A stretch of DNA of 64,000 bases, taken from the NCBI GenBank assembly GCA_032027165.1, contig JAVSMO010000001.1:2543919-2607918 (forward strand), in the 5' to 3' direction. The notes beneath the pieces are model-generated. The model made no database searches and was not told where the DNA came from. It saw only the letters and a program-made list of their open reading frames with translations. The first letter of the stretch is position 1, and each line of letters begins with the position of its first letter. Shown here one piece after another: positions 29,415 to 38,425 of this stretch. This stretch comes from Denitratisoma sp. (GTDB lineage Bacteria > Pseudomonadota > Gammaproteobacteria > Burkholderiales > Rhodocyclaceae). Made by a program: the position numbers and the translations under genes.

Positions 29415-30551
29415 ATGCGGTTCGACCCCCTTGCTTCATTCCTGTTTCCCGAACAAGCCCCGATCAGCCGGCGGGAAAAAGTCATTTCCGCCCTGGCCGC
29501 CTGCGCGGCCATCGGCCTGGTCATCTGGGTCAGCCAGCTCTTCGCGCATGCGGAACACCGCCCGTTCGTGATCGCCTCCATGGGCTCCTCCGCGGTCCTG
29601 CTGTTCGCCGTCTTCCACAGCCCGCTCTCCCAACCCTGGGCAGTCGTGGGCGGGCACCTGATATCGGCGGCGATCGGCGTAGCCTGCGCCCAGGCTATCC
29701 CCAACCCCGTCATGGCCGCGGCAGCCGCACTGGGGCTGTCCATGTTGGCCATGCACTGGCTGCGCTGCCTGCACCCGCCGGCCGGCGCCACGACGGTGTT
29801 CGCCGTCATCGGCGGCCAGCCCATCCAGTCCCTCGGCTGGGGCTATGTCTTCTCCGTGGTCGGCATCAATGTCGCCCTGCTGATCGCCATCGCCATGGTC
29901 CTCAACAACCTGCTGCCGGGCCGGCGCTATCCGATGCGGCGACCGGCCCCGGCCGATGCCGGTGCACCGGCCGGGCGCGACATGCGGCCGGAACACGATG
30001 ACATCGTCGCCGCGCTGAAGAGCATGGACGCCTTCATCGACGTGGCGGAGGAAGACCTCGAGCGGATCTATCTTCTGGCGACGATCAACCGTCAGAAGCG
30101 CAGCCTCGGTTCCATCCTCTGTCGCGACATCATGACCCGCAACGTCACCTCGGTATCGCCGGAGACGCCGTTGCCGGCGGTCTGGGGCGTCCTGCGCCAG
30201 CGCAACATCCGCGGCGTGCCGGTGGTGGATGAGGGGCGCCGCGTCGTCGGCATGGTGGCCATCTCGGACTTCCTCAAGAACACCGACTGGGACTGGAACC
30301 GCCGCGGCCGCCTGCGCTGCCTGCTGGCCTCGGCGCGGAAGAATCCGGCCGCGGCCGCCGACATCATGACCGCGCCGGTCATCTCGCTGGGCGAGGAGAC
30401 GCACGTCGCCGAGCTTTTCGGCACTTTCGCCACGCACGGCATCAACCATGTCCCGGTCACCGATGCCGACGGCCGCCTGGCCGGCATCATCACCCGACTC
30501 GACCTCCTCAACCTCTTCGGCGACCCGTTGCGCACCCGGCAGGCCGCCTGA
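29415..30551 (+). CDS. HPP membrane protein with C-terminal CBS pair
   Basis: A two-domain protein of 378 residues from ATG 29415. The N-terminal half (to about residue 165) is the HPP domain with four or five membrane segments and the family motif LRCLHPPAGATTVFAVIGG. The C-terminal half is a CBS pair: ILCRDIMTRNVTSVSPETP, NIRGVPVVDEGRRVVGMV, then ADIMTAPVISLGEETHV and GINHVPVTDADGRLAGIITR. Plant and cyanobacterial HPP proteins move nitrite, and the CBS pair would sense adenine nucleotides; nitrite is plausible in this denitrifier context but not shown. An upstream in-frame ATG at 29385 cannot be excluded. Confidence 0.82.
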   Translation: MRFDPLASFLFPEQAPISRREKVISALAACAAIGLVIWVSQLFAHAEHRPFVIASMGSSAVLLFAVFHSPLSQPWAVVGGHLISAAIGVACAQAIPNPVMAAAAALGLSMLAMHWLRCLHPPAGATTVFAVIGGQPIQSLGWGYVFSVVGINVALLIAIAMVLNNLLPGRRYPMRRPAPADAGAPAGRDMRPEHDDIVAALKSMDAFIDVAEEDLERIYLLATINRQKRSLGSILCRDIMTRNVTSVSPETPLPAVWGVLRQRNIRGVPVVDEGRRVVGMVAISDFLKNTDWDWNRRGRLRCLLASARKNPAAAADIMTAPVISLGEETHVAELFGTFATHGINHVPVTDADGRLAGIITRLDLLNLFGDPLRTRQAA

Positions 30552-30635
30552 CATCCCGGGCCTGGCGGTCAACCGCAATTGCCCCTCGGGCGCTCCCCGC
30601 CCATAATCGCAGTATCTTCCGGGCAAGGAGGCAAC

Positions 30636-31220
30636 ATGTTCCAGGTGCGCATCCACGGCCGCGGCGGGCAGGGCGTCGTTTCCGCCGCGGAAATGCTCTC
30701 GGTCGCCGCCTTCCTCGAGGGCAAGCACGCGCAGGCCTTCCCCAGCTTCGGCTCGGAGCGCATGGGCGCGCCGGTGATGGCCTTCTGCCGCATTGCCGAC
30801 CGCGAGATCCGCCTGCGCGAGCCGGTCATGTCGCCCGACGCGCTGATCATCCAGGACCCGACGCTGCTGCATCAGGTCGACCTCTTCAGCGGCGTCACCA
30901 CCGAGGGCCTGATCCTCATCAATTCCACGCGCAGCTTCGCCGAACTGGGCATCGGCGAGTTCGTCGAGGGCTTCCATCCCGACCTGCTGTGCACCGTGCC
31001 GGCCACCGAGCTGGCGCTGAAACACGTCGGCCGGCCGCTGCCGAACGCGGCGCTGCTGGGCGGCTTCGCCGCGGTGTGCGGCCAGGTCCGGCTGGAATCG
31101 GTATTCGCCGCCATCCGCGAGAAATTTCCAGGCAAAGTGGCAGAAGGCAACGTCGCCGCCGCACGCGAGGCCTACGAGATCGTCATGCATGAACGCGAAG
31201 AGGCCGGCCATCATGCTTAA
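30636..31220 (+). CDS. 2-oxoacid:acceptor oxidoreductase, gamma subunit
   Basis: First of four clustered subunits of a thiamine-diphosphate 2-oxoacid oxidoreductase, 194 residues. It starts MFQVRIHGRGGQGVVSAAEML, the gamma-domain signature, with SFGSERMGAPVMAFCRI following. AAGGAGG is the ribosome site. The subunit binds CoA or the gamma structural role in pyruvate, 2-oxoglutarate and phenylglyoxylate enzymes. Its stop overlaps the alpha-subunit start by eight bases. Confidence 0.88.
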   Translation: MFQVRIHGRGGQGVVSAAEMLSVAAFLEGKHAQAFPSFGSERMGAPVMAFCRIADREIRLREPVMSPDALIIQDPTLLHQVDLFSGVTTEGLILINSTRSFAELGIGEFVEGFHPDLLCTVPATELALKHVGRPLPNAALLGGFAAVCGQVRLESVFAAIREKFPGKVAEGNVAAAREAYEIVMHEREEAGHHA

Positions 31221-32451
31221 ACAGACGGAAGGCTCACACGCCATCGCCGAGTCGGTCGCCCTGTGCCGGCCGGAGGTGATCTGCGCCTACCCGATCACGC
31301 CGCAGACCCACATCGTCGAGGGGCTCGGCGAGATGGTGAAATCGGGCGAGCTCAAGAACTGCGAGTTCATCAACGTCGAGTCGGAGTTCGCCGCGCTCTC
31401 CGTCGCCATCGGCGCCTCGGCCGCCGGCGCGCGCACCTACACGGCCACCGCCAGCCAGGGCCTGCTGTTCATGGCCGAGGCGGTGTACAACGCGGCGGGG
31501 CTGGGCCTGCCCATCGTCATGACCATCGGCAACCGCGCCATCGGCGCGCCGATCAACATCTGGAACGACCACACCGATTCCATGTCGATGCGCGACGCCG
31601 GCTGGATCCAGCTCTACGCCGAGACCAACCAGGAGGCGGCGGACCTGCACATCCAGGCCTTCCGCCTCGCCGAGGAGCTGTCGATGCCGGTCATGGTGTG
31701 CGTCGACGGCTTCATCCTGACCCACGCCTACGAGCGCATCGACGTGCCGGCGCAGGAACAGGTCGACGCCTACCTGCCGCCCTTCGAGCCGCGCCAGGTG
31801 CTCGACACGCGCGAACCCGTCTCGATCGGCGCCATGGTCGGCCCGGAGGCCTTCATGGAGGTGCGCTACCTCGCCCACCACAAGCAGATGCGCGCCCTCG
31901 AGCTGATCCCGCGGCTCTCGCAGGAATTCAAGGAAGTGTTCGGCCGTGACTCCGGCGGCCTCATCCGCACCTACCGCGCCGAGGACGCCAAGACCATCGT
32001 CGTCGCCCTCGGCTCGGTGAACGGCACCATCAAGGACGTCATCGACGAGCTGCGCGACGAAGGCTACGCCATCGGCGCCGCCGCCATCGTCTCCTTCCGC
32101 CCCTTCCCGAGCGACGAGCTGCACGAGCTGCTCTCGCACGCCAAGCGCCTGGTGGTGATCGAGAAGTCGCTGGCGGTAGGCATCGGCGGCATCGTCTCGC
32201 ACAACCTGCGCATGGCGCTGTCCGGCATCTCGCTGCACGCCTACACGGTGGTGGCGGGGCTGGGCGGGCGCGCCATCACCAAGGCCAGCCTGCGCAGCCT
32301 GTTCGAGCGCGCGCTGCGCGACGAGCTGGAACCGCTCACCTTCCTCGATCTCAACCAGGCCGCCATCGACCGCGAGCTGGCACGCGAAAAGGCGCAGCGG
32401 CGTTCCGGCCCTTCCGCGGAAAACATCCTGCGCGACCTGGGCATACGCTGA
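31213..32451 (+). CDS. 2-oxoacid:acceptor oxidoreductase, alpha subunit
   Basis: Large subunit of 412 residues starting MLKQTEGSHAIAESVALCRP; an in-frame ATG eight codons earlier (31189) is possible. It has the alpha-domain TPP/substrate motif CAYPITPQTHIVEGL, EFINVESEFAALSVAIGASAAGARTYTATASQGL, and the C-terminal transketolase-type domain with IVVALGSVNGTIKDVI. The PITPQT form and the lack of a ferredoxin-fused domain recall the alpha chain of phenylglyoxylate dehydrogenase as much as pyruvate enzymes; the actual 2-oxoacid cannot be assigned. Confidence 0.87.
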   Translation: MLKQTEGSHAIAESVALCRPEVICAYPITPQTHIVEGLGEMVKSGELKNCEFINVESEFAALSVAIGASAAGARTYTATASQGLLFMAEAVYNAAGLGLPIVMTIGNRAIGAPINIWNDHTDSMSMRDAGWIQLYAETNQEAADLHIQAFRLAEELSMPVMVCVDGFILTHAYERIDVPAQEQVDAYLPPFEPRQVLDTREPVSIGAMVGPEAFMEVRYLAHHKQMRALELIPRLSQEFKEVFGRDSGGLIRTYRAEDAKTIVVALGSVNGTIKDVIDELRDEGYAIGAAAIVSFRPFPSDELHELLSHAKRLVVIEKSLAVGIGGIVSHNLRMALSGISLHAYTVVAGLGGRAITKASLRSLFERALRDELEPLTFLDLNQAAIDRELAREKAQRRSGPSAENILRDLGIR

Positions 32452-32461
32452 GGAGAACACG

Positions 32462-33466
32462 ATGGAAATGCAGCAGATCAAGTTCTACCAGACCGGCACC
32501 TTCACCGTCGGCAACCGCCTGCTAGACGCCGATCAGCGCAGCGTGCAGGCCAACATGGCGCGCACCAACTCGCTCAACTCCGGCCACCGCGCCTGCCAGG
32601 GCTGCGGCGAGGCGCTCGGCGCGCGCTACGCCATCGACGCGGCGATGCGCGCGGCGGACAACCAGGTCATCGCCTGCAACGCCACCGGCTGCCTCGAGGT
32701 GTTCTCCACGCCCTACCCGGAAACCTCCTGGCAGATCCCCTGGATCCATTCGCTCTTCGGCAATGCCGCGGCGGTGGCCACCGGCGTGGCGGCGGCGATG
32801 AAGGTCAAGGGCCGCAAGGAGGTGCGCGTCATCGCCCAGGGCGGCGACGGCGGCACCACCGACATCGGCTTCGGCTGCCTCTCCGGCATGTTCGAGCGCA
32901 ACGACGACGTGCTCTACATCTGCTACGACAACCAGGCCTACATGAACACCGGCGTGCAGCGCTCCTCGGCGACGCCGCCGGCGGCGCGCACCGCCACCAC
33001 CATGGCGGTCGGCGCCGCGCCGGGCAATGCCTTCGGCCAGGGCAAGAACGTGCCGGAGATCGCCATGGCGCACGGCATTCCCTACGTCGCCACCGCCTCG
33101 GTCGCCTACCTGCGCGACCTCGAGGAGAAAGTCAGTCGCGCCATGACGGCGCGGGGTGCGCGCTACATCCACATCCTGGTGCCCTGCCCGCTCGGCTGGG
33201 GCGCCGCGCCCCACGACACCATCAGGCTGGCGCGGCTCGCCGTGGAGACCGGCCTCTTCCCGCTCTTCGAGGCCGAGCACGGCGAAGTCACCCACTCGAC
33301 GCCGATCCGCCGCCGTGTGCCGGTGGAGGAATACCTGAAGCCGCAGAAGCGCTTCGCCCACCTCTTCGGCAAGACCGAGGCTGTCGACACCATCGCCCGC
33401 ATCCAGGCCATGGCCGATCGCAACATCCGCAAATATCGCTTGGTGGATGAACGCCGCCATGGATAA
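32462..33466 (+). CDS. 2-oxoacid:acceptor oxidoreductase, beta subunit
   Basis: TPP- and [4Fe-4S]-binding subunit of 334 residues. Cluster cysteines are in HRACQGCGEALGARYAID near residue 45 and ACNATGCLEVFSTPYPETSW near 75. The thiamine-diphosphate motif is GGDGGTTDIGFGCLSG near 126, with CYDNQAYMNTGVQRSSATPP completing it, and CPLGWGAAP near 240. Ten bases separate it from the alpha gene. A reverse-orientation copy of the dispersed word lies inside at 33128-33137. Confidence 0.88.
   Translation: MEMQQIKFYQTGTFTVGNRLLDADQRSVQANMARTNSLNSGHRACQGCGEALGARYAIDAAMRAADNQVIACNATGCLEVFSTPYPETSWQIPWIHSLFGNAAAVATGVAAAMKVKGRKEVRVIAQGGDGGTTDIGFGCLSGMFERNDDVLYICYDNQAYMNTGVQRSSATPPAARTATTMAVGAAPGNAFGQGKNVPEIAMAHGIPYVATASVAYLRDLEEKVSRAMTARGARYIHILVPCPLGWGAAPHDTIRLARLAVETGLFPLFEAEHGEVTHSTPIRRRVPVEEYLKPQKRFAHLFGKTEAVDTIARIQAMADRNIRKYRLVDERRHG
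33128..33137 (-). repeat. Dispersed word GACTGACTTT, copy 5 (reverse)
   Basis: Perfect reverse-orientation copy inside the beta-subunit gene, read as EKVSRA. Confidence 0.7.
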
Positions 33467-35081
33467 ACCCTTCGCCATCACCCTCGATCCCGGCTCCTCG
33501 CTCGCCAACCGCACCGGCTCCTGGCGCACCGTGCGGCCGGTGTATGTCGACCGCCTGCCGCCCTGCAACCACGCCTGTCCGGCCGGCGAGAACATCCAGG
33601 GCTGGCTGTTCCATGCCGAGTCGGGCGACTACGAGGCGGCCTGGCGCGAGCTGGTGAAGAACAACCCGATGCCGGCGGTCATGGGCCGCGTCTGCTACCA
33701 CCCCTGCGAGACCGCCTGCAACCGCGGCCAGCTCGACGAGTCGGTGAGCATCCACGCCGTCGAGCGCTTCCTCGGCGACGAGGCGCTGAAGCGCGGCTGG
33801 ACCGTCGCGCCCGGCCCCGACACCGGCAAGCGCGTGCTGGTGGTCGGCGCCGGCCCGGCCGGACTTGCCGCCGCCTGGCACCTGCGTCTCGCCGGACACG
33901 CCGTGACGATCTTCGAAGCCAACGCGCAAAGCGGCGGCATGATGCGCTTCGGCATCCCCAAGTACCGGCTGCCGCGCAAGGTGCTCGACGCCGAAGTCCA
34001 GCGCATCCTCGACCTGGGCATCGAGCTGAAGCTGAACAGCAAGGTCGACGACCTGCTGGCGACGATGGAAACGGGGGGCTTCGATGCCTGCTTCCTCGCC
34101 GTCGGCGCACACCTCGCCAAGCGCGCCTACATCCCGGCCGGCGATGCCGACAAGATCCTCGATGCGGTCTCGGTGCTGCGCGGCATGGAAGGCGAAGAGA
34201 AGCCGCTGCTCGGCCGCCGCGTGGTGGTCTATGGCGGCGGCAACACCGCCATCGACGTGGCACGCACGGCCAAGCGCATGGGCGCCGAGGAGGCCATAAT
34301 CGTCTACCGCCGCACACGCGAGAAAATGCCGGCACATGATTTCGAGGTGCAGGAAGCGCTCGACGAAGGCGTCATGATGAAGTGGCTGTCCACCATCAAG
34401 GAAGCCGGCGAAGCCAGTTTCACCGTGGAGAAGATGGCGCTCGACGAGAACGGCTTTCCGCAGCCGACCGGCGAATTCGAGACCATCGAGGCCGATTCGC
34501 TGGTGCTGGCGCTGGGGCAGGACGTCGACCTGGGGCTCCTCGCCGTGGTACCGGGACTGACTTTCGACAGCGGTTCGGTCGTGGTCGACGCCGGCATGAT
34601 GACCGGCCATGCAGGGATTTTTGCCGGCGGCGACATGGTGCCGGGCGATCGCACCGTGACGGTGGCCATCGGCCACGGCAAGAAGGCGGCTCGCAACATC
34701 GACGCCTGGCTGCGCGGTGAAACCTATGCTCCGCCGCCCAGGCACGAGGTCGCCACCTTCGATAAGCTCAACACCTGGTACTACGCGGACGCGCCGAAGA
34801 CCGTGCAGCCGGTGCTGGACATCATCCGCCGCCAGGGCACCTTCGAGGAGGTGCTGGGCGGGCTCGACGAGGGCAACGCCCTGTTCGAGGCCAGAAGGTG
34901 TCTCTCCTGCGGCAACTGCTTCGAATGCGACAACTGCTACGGCGTCTGCCCCGACAACGCCGTCATCAAGCTCGGCCCGGGCAAGCGCTTCCGCTTCAAC
35001 TACGACTACTGCAAGGGCTGCGGCATCTGCGTCGCCGAGTGCCCCTGCGGAGCCATCCGGACCGAACCGGAAACCATTTAA
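33459..35081 (+). CDS. GltD-like flavin/NAD(P) subunit with C-terminal 2[4Fe-4S] domain
   Basis: A 540-residue electron-transfer subunit. The N-terminal Fe-S region has PPCNHACPAGENIQGWL and CYHPCETACNRG as in the glutamate-synthase small subunit. An FAD-binding motif (VLVVGAGPAGLAAAWHL) and an NAD(P) motif (VVVYGGGNTAIDVARTA) follow. The C-terminus carries a cysteine-dense segment CLSCGNCFECDNCYGVCPDN and a standard CKGCGICVAECPCGAI cluster. The last gene of this cluster, it overlaps the beta gene; ATG 33447 is an alternative start. The architecture resembles the NAD-linked epsilon subunit of phenylglyoxylate dehydrogenase (PadH), here with the ferredoxin part fused on. Confidence 0.82.
   Translation: MDKPFAITLDPGSSLANRTGSWRTVRPVYVDRLPPCNHACPAGENIQGWLFHAESGDYEAAWRELVKNNPMPAVMGRVCYHPCETACNRGQLDESVSIHAVERFLGDEALKRGWTVAPGPDTGKRVLVVGAGPAGLAAAWHLRLAGHAVTIFEANAQSGGMMRFGIPKYRLPRKVLDAEVQRILDLGIELKLNSKVDDLLATMETGGFDACFLAVGAHLAKRAYIPAGDADKILDAVSVLRGMEGEEKPLLGRRVVVYGGGNTAIDVARTAKRMGAEEAIIVYRRTREKMPAHDFEVQEALDEGVMMKWLSTIKEAGEASFTVEKMALDENGFPQPTGEFETIEADSLVLALGQDVDLGLLAVVPGLTFDSGSVVVDAGMMTGHAGIFAGGDMVPGDRTVTVAIGHGKKAARNIDAWLRGETYAPPPRHEVATFDKLNTWYYADAPKTVQPVLDIIRRQGTFEEVLGGLDEGNALFEARRCLSCGNCFECDNCYGVCPDNAVIKLGPGKRFRFNYDYCKGCGICVAECPCGAIRTEPETI
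34555..34564 (+). repeat. Dispersed word GACTGACTTT, copy 6
   Basis: Perfect copy inside the flavin/Fe-S subunit gene, read as PGLTFD. Confidence 0.7.
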
Positions 35082-35099
35082 GCTTCCTCCGGGCAAGCC

Positions 35100-35128
35100 G
35101 TTAACCGCTTGAGACACAAGCGGTTAAC
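35100..35128 (+). promoter_or_regulatory. Perfect 12-bp inverted repeat at the HD-GYP start codon
   Basis: GTTAACCGCTTG (35100-35111) and CAAGCGGTTAAC (35117-35128) are perfect complements around an AGACA loop, ending one base before the ATG at 35130. There is no T run, so it is not a standard terminator. It could be an operator, or an RNA hairpin that limits ribosome access. Confidence 0.6.
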
Positions 35129-35129
35129 C

Positions 35130-36344
35130 ATGCCCATCAAGAAAATTGCCGTCGCCCGCCTCGAGCCGGGCATGTTCATCCACGACCTCAACTGCGGCTG
35201 GATGGACCATCCTTTCCTCACCACCCGCTTCAAGCTGGAGTCGGGCAAGGACCTCCGGAAAATCGTCGAGGCCGGCATCCGCGAGGTGTATATCGACACC
35301 GGCCTCGGACCGGACGTTTCCGATGCGCCGACGACGGCCGACGTGCGCGGCGAACTCGACGGCAAGCTGCAGCAGATCGCCGAAGAATCGGCGGCGACAC
35401 CGCGCGCCTCCACCCGCGAGGAACTGGGCCGCGCCCACAAGGTGCACTCGGAGGCGAACCTCATCATGCGCAGCGTCATGCACGACGTGCGCCTGGGCAG
35501 GCAGGTGCACGTCGAGCAGATGGCGCCGCTGGTGGACAAGATGGCCAGCTCCATCCTGCGCAACAGCGGTGCGCTGCTTTCCCTCACGCGCATCAAGAAC
35601 AAGGACGAATACACCTTCCAGCACTCCGTCGGCGTCGCCGCCCTGCTGATCGCTTTCTGCCGCGGGCTTGGCCTCGACGAGGAGACGCTGCACCAGGCCG
35701 GCATCGGCGGCATGGTGCACGACGTCGGCAAGATGCGGACGCCCGACGGCATCCTCAACAAGCCGGGCAAGCTCACCGACGAGGAGTTCGTCGTCATGCG
35801 CCACCATGTCGTGGCGAGCCGGGAAATCCTCGAGATCACGCCGAACATCTCGCAGACGGCGCTGCAGGTGGCGGCGCAGCACCACGAGCGCTACGACGGC
35901 AGCGGCTACCCGAACCGGCTCAAGGGCGACGAGATCTCGCGCATCGGCCAGATGGCTTCAATCATCGACGTCTACGATGCCATCACCTCGGATCGGGTGT
36001 ACCACAAGGGCATGGCCCCCACCGAGGCCCTGCGCAAGCTGTTCGAATGGAGCAAGTTCCATTTCAACCCGGAGCTGGTGCACGCCTTCGCCAAGGCGGT
36101 CGGCATCTACCCGGTGGGCGTCCTGGTCCGCCTGGAAAGCGAACGGCTGGCGGTGGTGGTCGAGCAGCGCGAAGCAAGCATGCTGCAGCCGCTGGTGCGG
36201 GTCGTGTTCGACGCCAGGCGCAACTACTACCTGAAGCCCGAGGACGTAGACCTGTCGAAACCGATGGGCCGGGGCGGCGCCGACCGCATCACCGGCCATG
36301 AGCTGCCGGAAAAGTGGCAGATCGATCCGATGAGATTCCTCTGA
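35130..36344 (+). CDS. HD-GYP cyclic-di-GMP phosphodiesterase
   Basis: Cytoplasmic protein of 404 residues expected to hydrolyse c-di-GMP. An N-terminal DUF3391 region covers residues 1-110 (PGMFIHDLNCGWMDHPF). The HD-GYP domain follows, with HSVGVAALLIAFCRGL, the HD pair in GGMVHDVGKMRTPDGILNKPG, HHVVASREIL and HHERYDGSGYPNRLKGDEI, which holds the GYP motif. All metal ligands appear intact. ATG 35130 directly follows the inverted repeat; TTG 35109 inside the repeat is the only nearby alternative. No strong Shine-Dalgarno is visible, which fits a structured or regulated start. Confidence 0.88.
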   Translation: MPIKKIAVARLEPGMFIHDLNCGWMDHPFLTTRFKLESGKDLRKIVEAGIREVYIDTGLGPDVSDAPTTADVRGELDGKLQQIAEESAATPRASTREELGRAHKVHSEANLIMRSVMHDVRLGRQVHVEQMAPLVDKMASSILRNSGALLSLTRIKNKDEYTFQHSVGVAALLIAFCRGLGLDEETLHQAGIGGMVHDVGKMRTPDGILNKPGKLTDEEFVVMRHHVVASREILEITPNISQTALQVAAQHHERYDGSGYPNRLKGDEISRIGQMASIIDVYDAITSDRVYHKGMAPTEALRKLFEWSKFHFNPELVHAFAKAVGIYPVGVLVRLESERLAVVVEQREASMLQPLVRVVFDARRNYYLKPEDVDLSKPMGRGGADRITGHELPEKWQIDPMRFL

Positions 36345-36431
36345 ACCCGCCGACTCCTCTATAAGACCCGTTTCACCCTCGCATCCCGGTCTGTGTCGCT
36401 TAAACGGCATTCTTCCATGCGGCAGTCCCCC

Positions 36432-36437
36432 TATAAT
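36432..36437 (+). promoter_or_regulatory. Possible -10 element before prpE
   Basis: TATAAT lies 55 bp before the prpE ATG in the 147-bp gap after the HD-GYP gene. The -35 region is weak (TTCTTC at 36410-36415, 16 bp spacing), so an activator may be needed. Nothing else was recognised in the gap. Confidence 0.4.
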
Positions 36438-36491
36438 TGACGCTTTTCCGCGCATAAGCGGCCGTTGGCAGCCAGTTGCTAGAAGGAGGGG

Positions 36492-38396
36492 ATGATGGGG
36501 ACGAAATACCAGGAATTTCACCGCCGCTCGATCGAGGACCGCGACGCCTTCTGGAGCGAGCAGGCCAGGCTGATCGACTGGCACAAGCCGTTCGGCCAGG
36601 TGCTGGATTATGGCAAGCCGCCTTTCGCCAAGTGGTTCGTCGGCGGCGAGACCAACCTCTGCCACAACGCCGTCGACCGGCACCTGAAGGACCGCGCCGG
36701 CCAGCCGGCGCTGATCTACCTCTCGACCGAGACCGGCGAGGAGAAAACCTACACCTACGCCGAACTGCACGCCGAGGTGCAGCGCATGGCCGCCGTCCTG
36801 CAGAGCCTCGGCGTCGGCAAGGGCGACCGCGTGCTGATCTACATGCCGATGATCGCCGAGGCGATCTTCGCCATGCTCGCCACCGTGCGCATCGGCGCCA
36901 TCCATTCCGTGGTGTTCGGCGGCTTCGCCGCCAACTCGCTCGCCACCCGCATCGACGACGCCCAGCCGAAGGTGATGGTCACGGCCGACGCCGGCATGCG
37001 CGGCGGCAAGGCGGTGCCCTACAAGCACCTGGTCGACGAGTCGCTGCGCCTGGCGGCGACGCCGCCGCTGAAGGTGCTGATCGTCAACCGCGGCCTCGAC
37101 AAGGAGATGCCGCGCGTCGCCGGACGCGACCTCGATTACGCCGAGCTGCGCGCGCAGCACATGAACGCGCAGGTGCCGTGCACCTTCGTCGAGTCCTCGC
37201 ATCCGTCCTACATCCTGTACACCTCCGGCACCACCGGCAAGCCGAAGGGCGTGCAGCGCGACACCGGCGGCTACGCCGTGGCGCTGGCCGCCTCGATGCG
37301 CCATGTGTACCAGGCCAACCCGGGCGAGACCTACTTCGCCACCTCCGACATCGGCTGGGTGGTCGGTCACAGCTACATCGTCTACGGCCCGCTCATCAAC
37401 GGCATGGCCACGGTGGTGTACGAGGGCACGCCGATCCGTCCCGACGCCGGCATCTGGTGGAAGATCGTGCAGGACCACAAGGTCACGGTGATGTTCTCGG
37501 CGCCGACCGCCATCCGCGTGCTGAAGAAGCAGGACCCGGCCTTCCTCAAGAAGTACGACCTCTCGTCGCTGCGCCACCTCTTCCTCGCCGGCGAACCGCT
37601 CGACGAGCCGACGGCGAAGTGGATCGCCGAGGCGCTCGGCAAACCCATCTACGACCATTACTGGCAGACCGAGACCGGCTGGGCCCTGCTCACCGGCCTG
37701 CCCGGCATCGAGGCGCATCCGACCAAGTTCGGCAGCCCCTCCTTCCCGGCCTACGGCTACGACGTGCGCCTGCTGCACGAGGCCACCGGCCAGGAGGTCG
37801 GCGCCGACGAGAAGGGCGTCGTCGCCGTCATCCCGCCGCTGCCGCCCGGCTGCATGACGACGGTGTGGGGCCAGGACGAGCGCTTCGTGCAGACGTATTT
37901 CACCTCCTTCCCCGGCAAGCAGATCTACACCACCTTCGACTGGGGCATCCGCGACAAGGACGGCTACTACTTCATCCTCGGCCGCACCGACGACGTCATC
38001 AACGTCGCCGGCCACCGCCTCGGCACGCGCGAGATCGAGGAGGCCATCAGCGCCCATGCCGCCGTCGCCGAAGTCGCCGTGGTCGGCGTCGCCGACCCGC
38101 TCAAGGGCCAGATGCCGATGGCCTTCGCCGTCGTCAAGGACCCGGCGAAGATCGCCACGCCGGAACTGCGCGCCGCCCTGGAGAAGGAAGTCATGGGCAC
38201 GGTGGACGGCCTGCTCGGCCCCATCGCCCGGCCGAAGAACGTGCACTTCATCAACCAGCTGCCGAAGACGCGCTCCGGCAAGGTGCTGCGCCGCTCGATC
38301 CAGGCCATCGCCGAGGGCCGCGACCCCGGCGACCTGACCACGCTGGACGATCCGGTCGGCATCCAGATGGTGAAGGACGCGGTCGCGGGCAAATAA
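36492..38396 (+). CDS. prpE: Propionate--CoA ligase
   Basis: AMP-forming acyl-CoA synthetase of 634 residues that activates propionate (and often acetate). The N-terminus YQEFHRRSIEDRDAFWSEQ is of the PrpE type rather than Acs. The adenylation signatures are YTSGTTGKPKGVQRDTGG near residue 240, HYWQTETGW near 395, and GRTDDVINVAGHRLGTREIEE near 500; the lysine acetylation/adenylation site is in PKTRSGKVLRR near 600. The ribosome site is AAGGAGG. No prpBCD genes are adjacent, so it may serve general acyl-CoA activation. Confidence 0.9.
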   Translation: MMGTKYQEFHRRSIEDRDAFWSEQARLIDWHKPFGQVLDYGKPPFAKWFVGGETNLCHNAVDRHLKDRAGQPALIYLSTETGEEKTYTYAELHAEVQRMAAVLQSLGVGKGDRVLIYMPMIAEAIFAMLATVRIGAIHSVVFGGFAANSLATRIDDAQPKVMVTADAGMRGGKAVPYKHLVDESLRLAATPPLKVLIVNRGLDKEMPRVAGRDLDYAELRAQHMNAQVPCTFVESSHPSYILYTSGTTGKPKGVQRDTGGYAVALAASMRHVYQANPGETYFATSDIGWVVGHSYIVYGPLINGMATVVYEGTPIRPDAGIWWKIVQDHKVTVMFSAPTAIRVLKKQDPAFLKKYDLSSLRHLFLAGEPLDEPTAKWIAEALGKPIYDHYWQTETGWALLTGLPGIEAHPTKFGSPSFPAYGYDVRLLHEATGQEVGADEKGVVAVIPPLPPGCMTTVWGQDERFVQTYFTSFPGKQIYTTFDWGIRDKDGYYFILGRTDDVINVAGHRLGTREIEEAISAHAAVAEVAVVGVADPLKGQMPMAFAVVKDPAKIATPELRAALEKEVMGTVDGLLGPIARPKNVHFINQLPKTRSGKVLRRSIQAIAEGRDPGDLTTLDDPVGIQMVKDAVAGK

Positions 38397-38412
38397 ATCG
38401 CCGTCCCGCAGG

Positions 38413-38422
38413 GACTGACTTT
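38413..38422 (+). repeat. Dispersed word GACTGACTTT, copy 7
   Basis: Perfect copy between the prpE stop and the terminator stem. Confidence 0.7.
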
Positions 38423-38425
38423 TCA

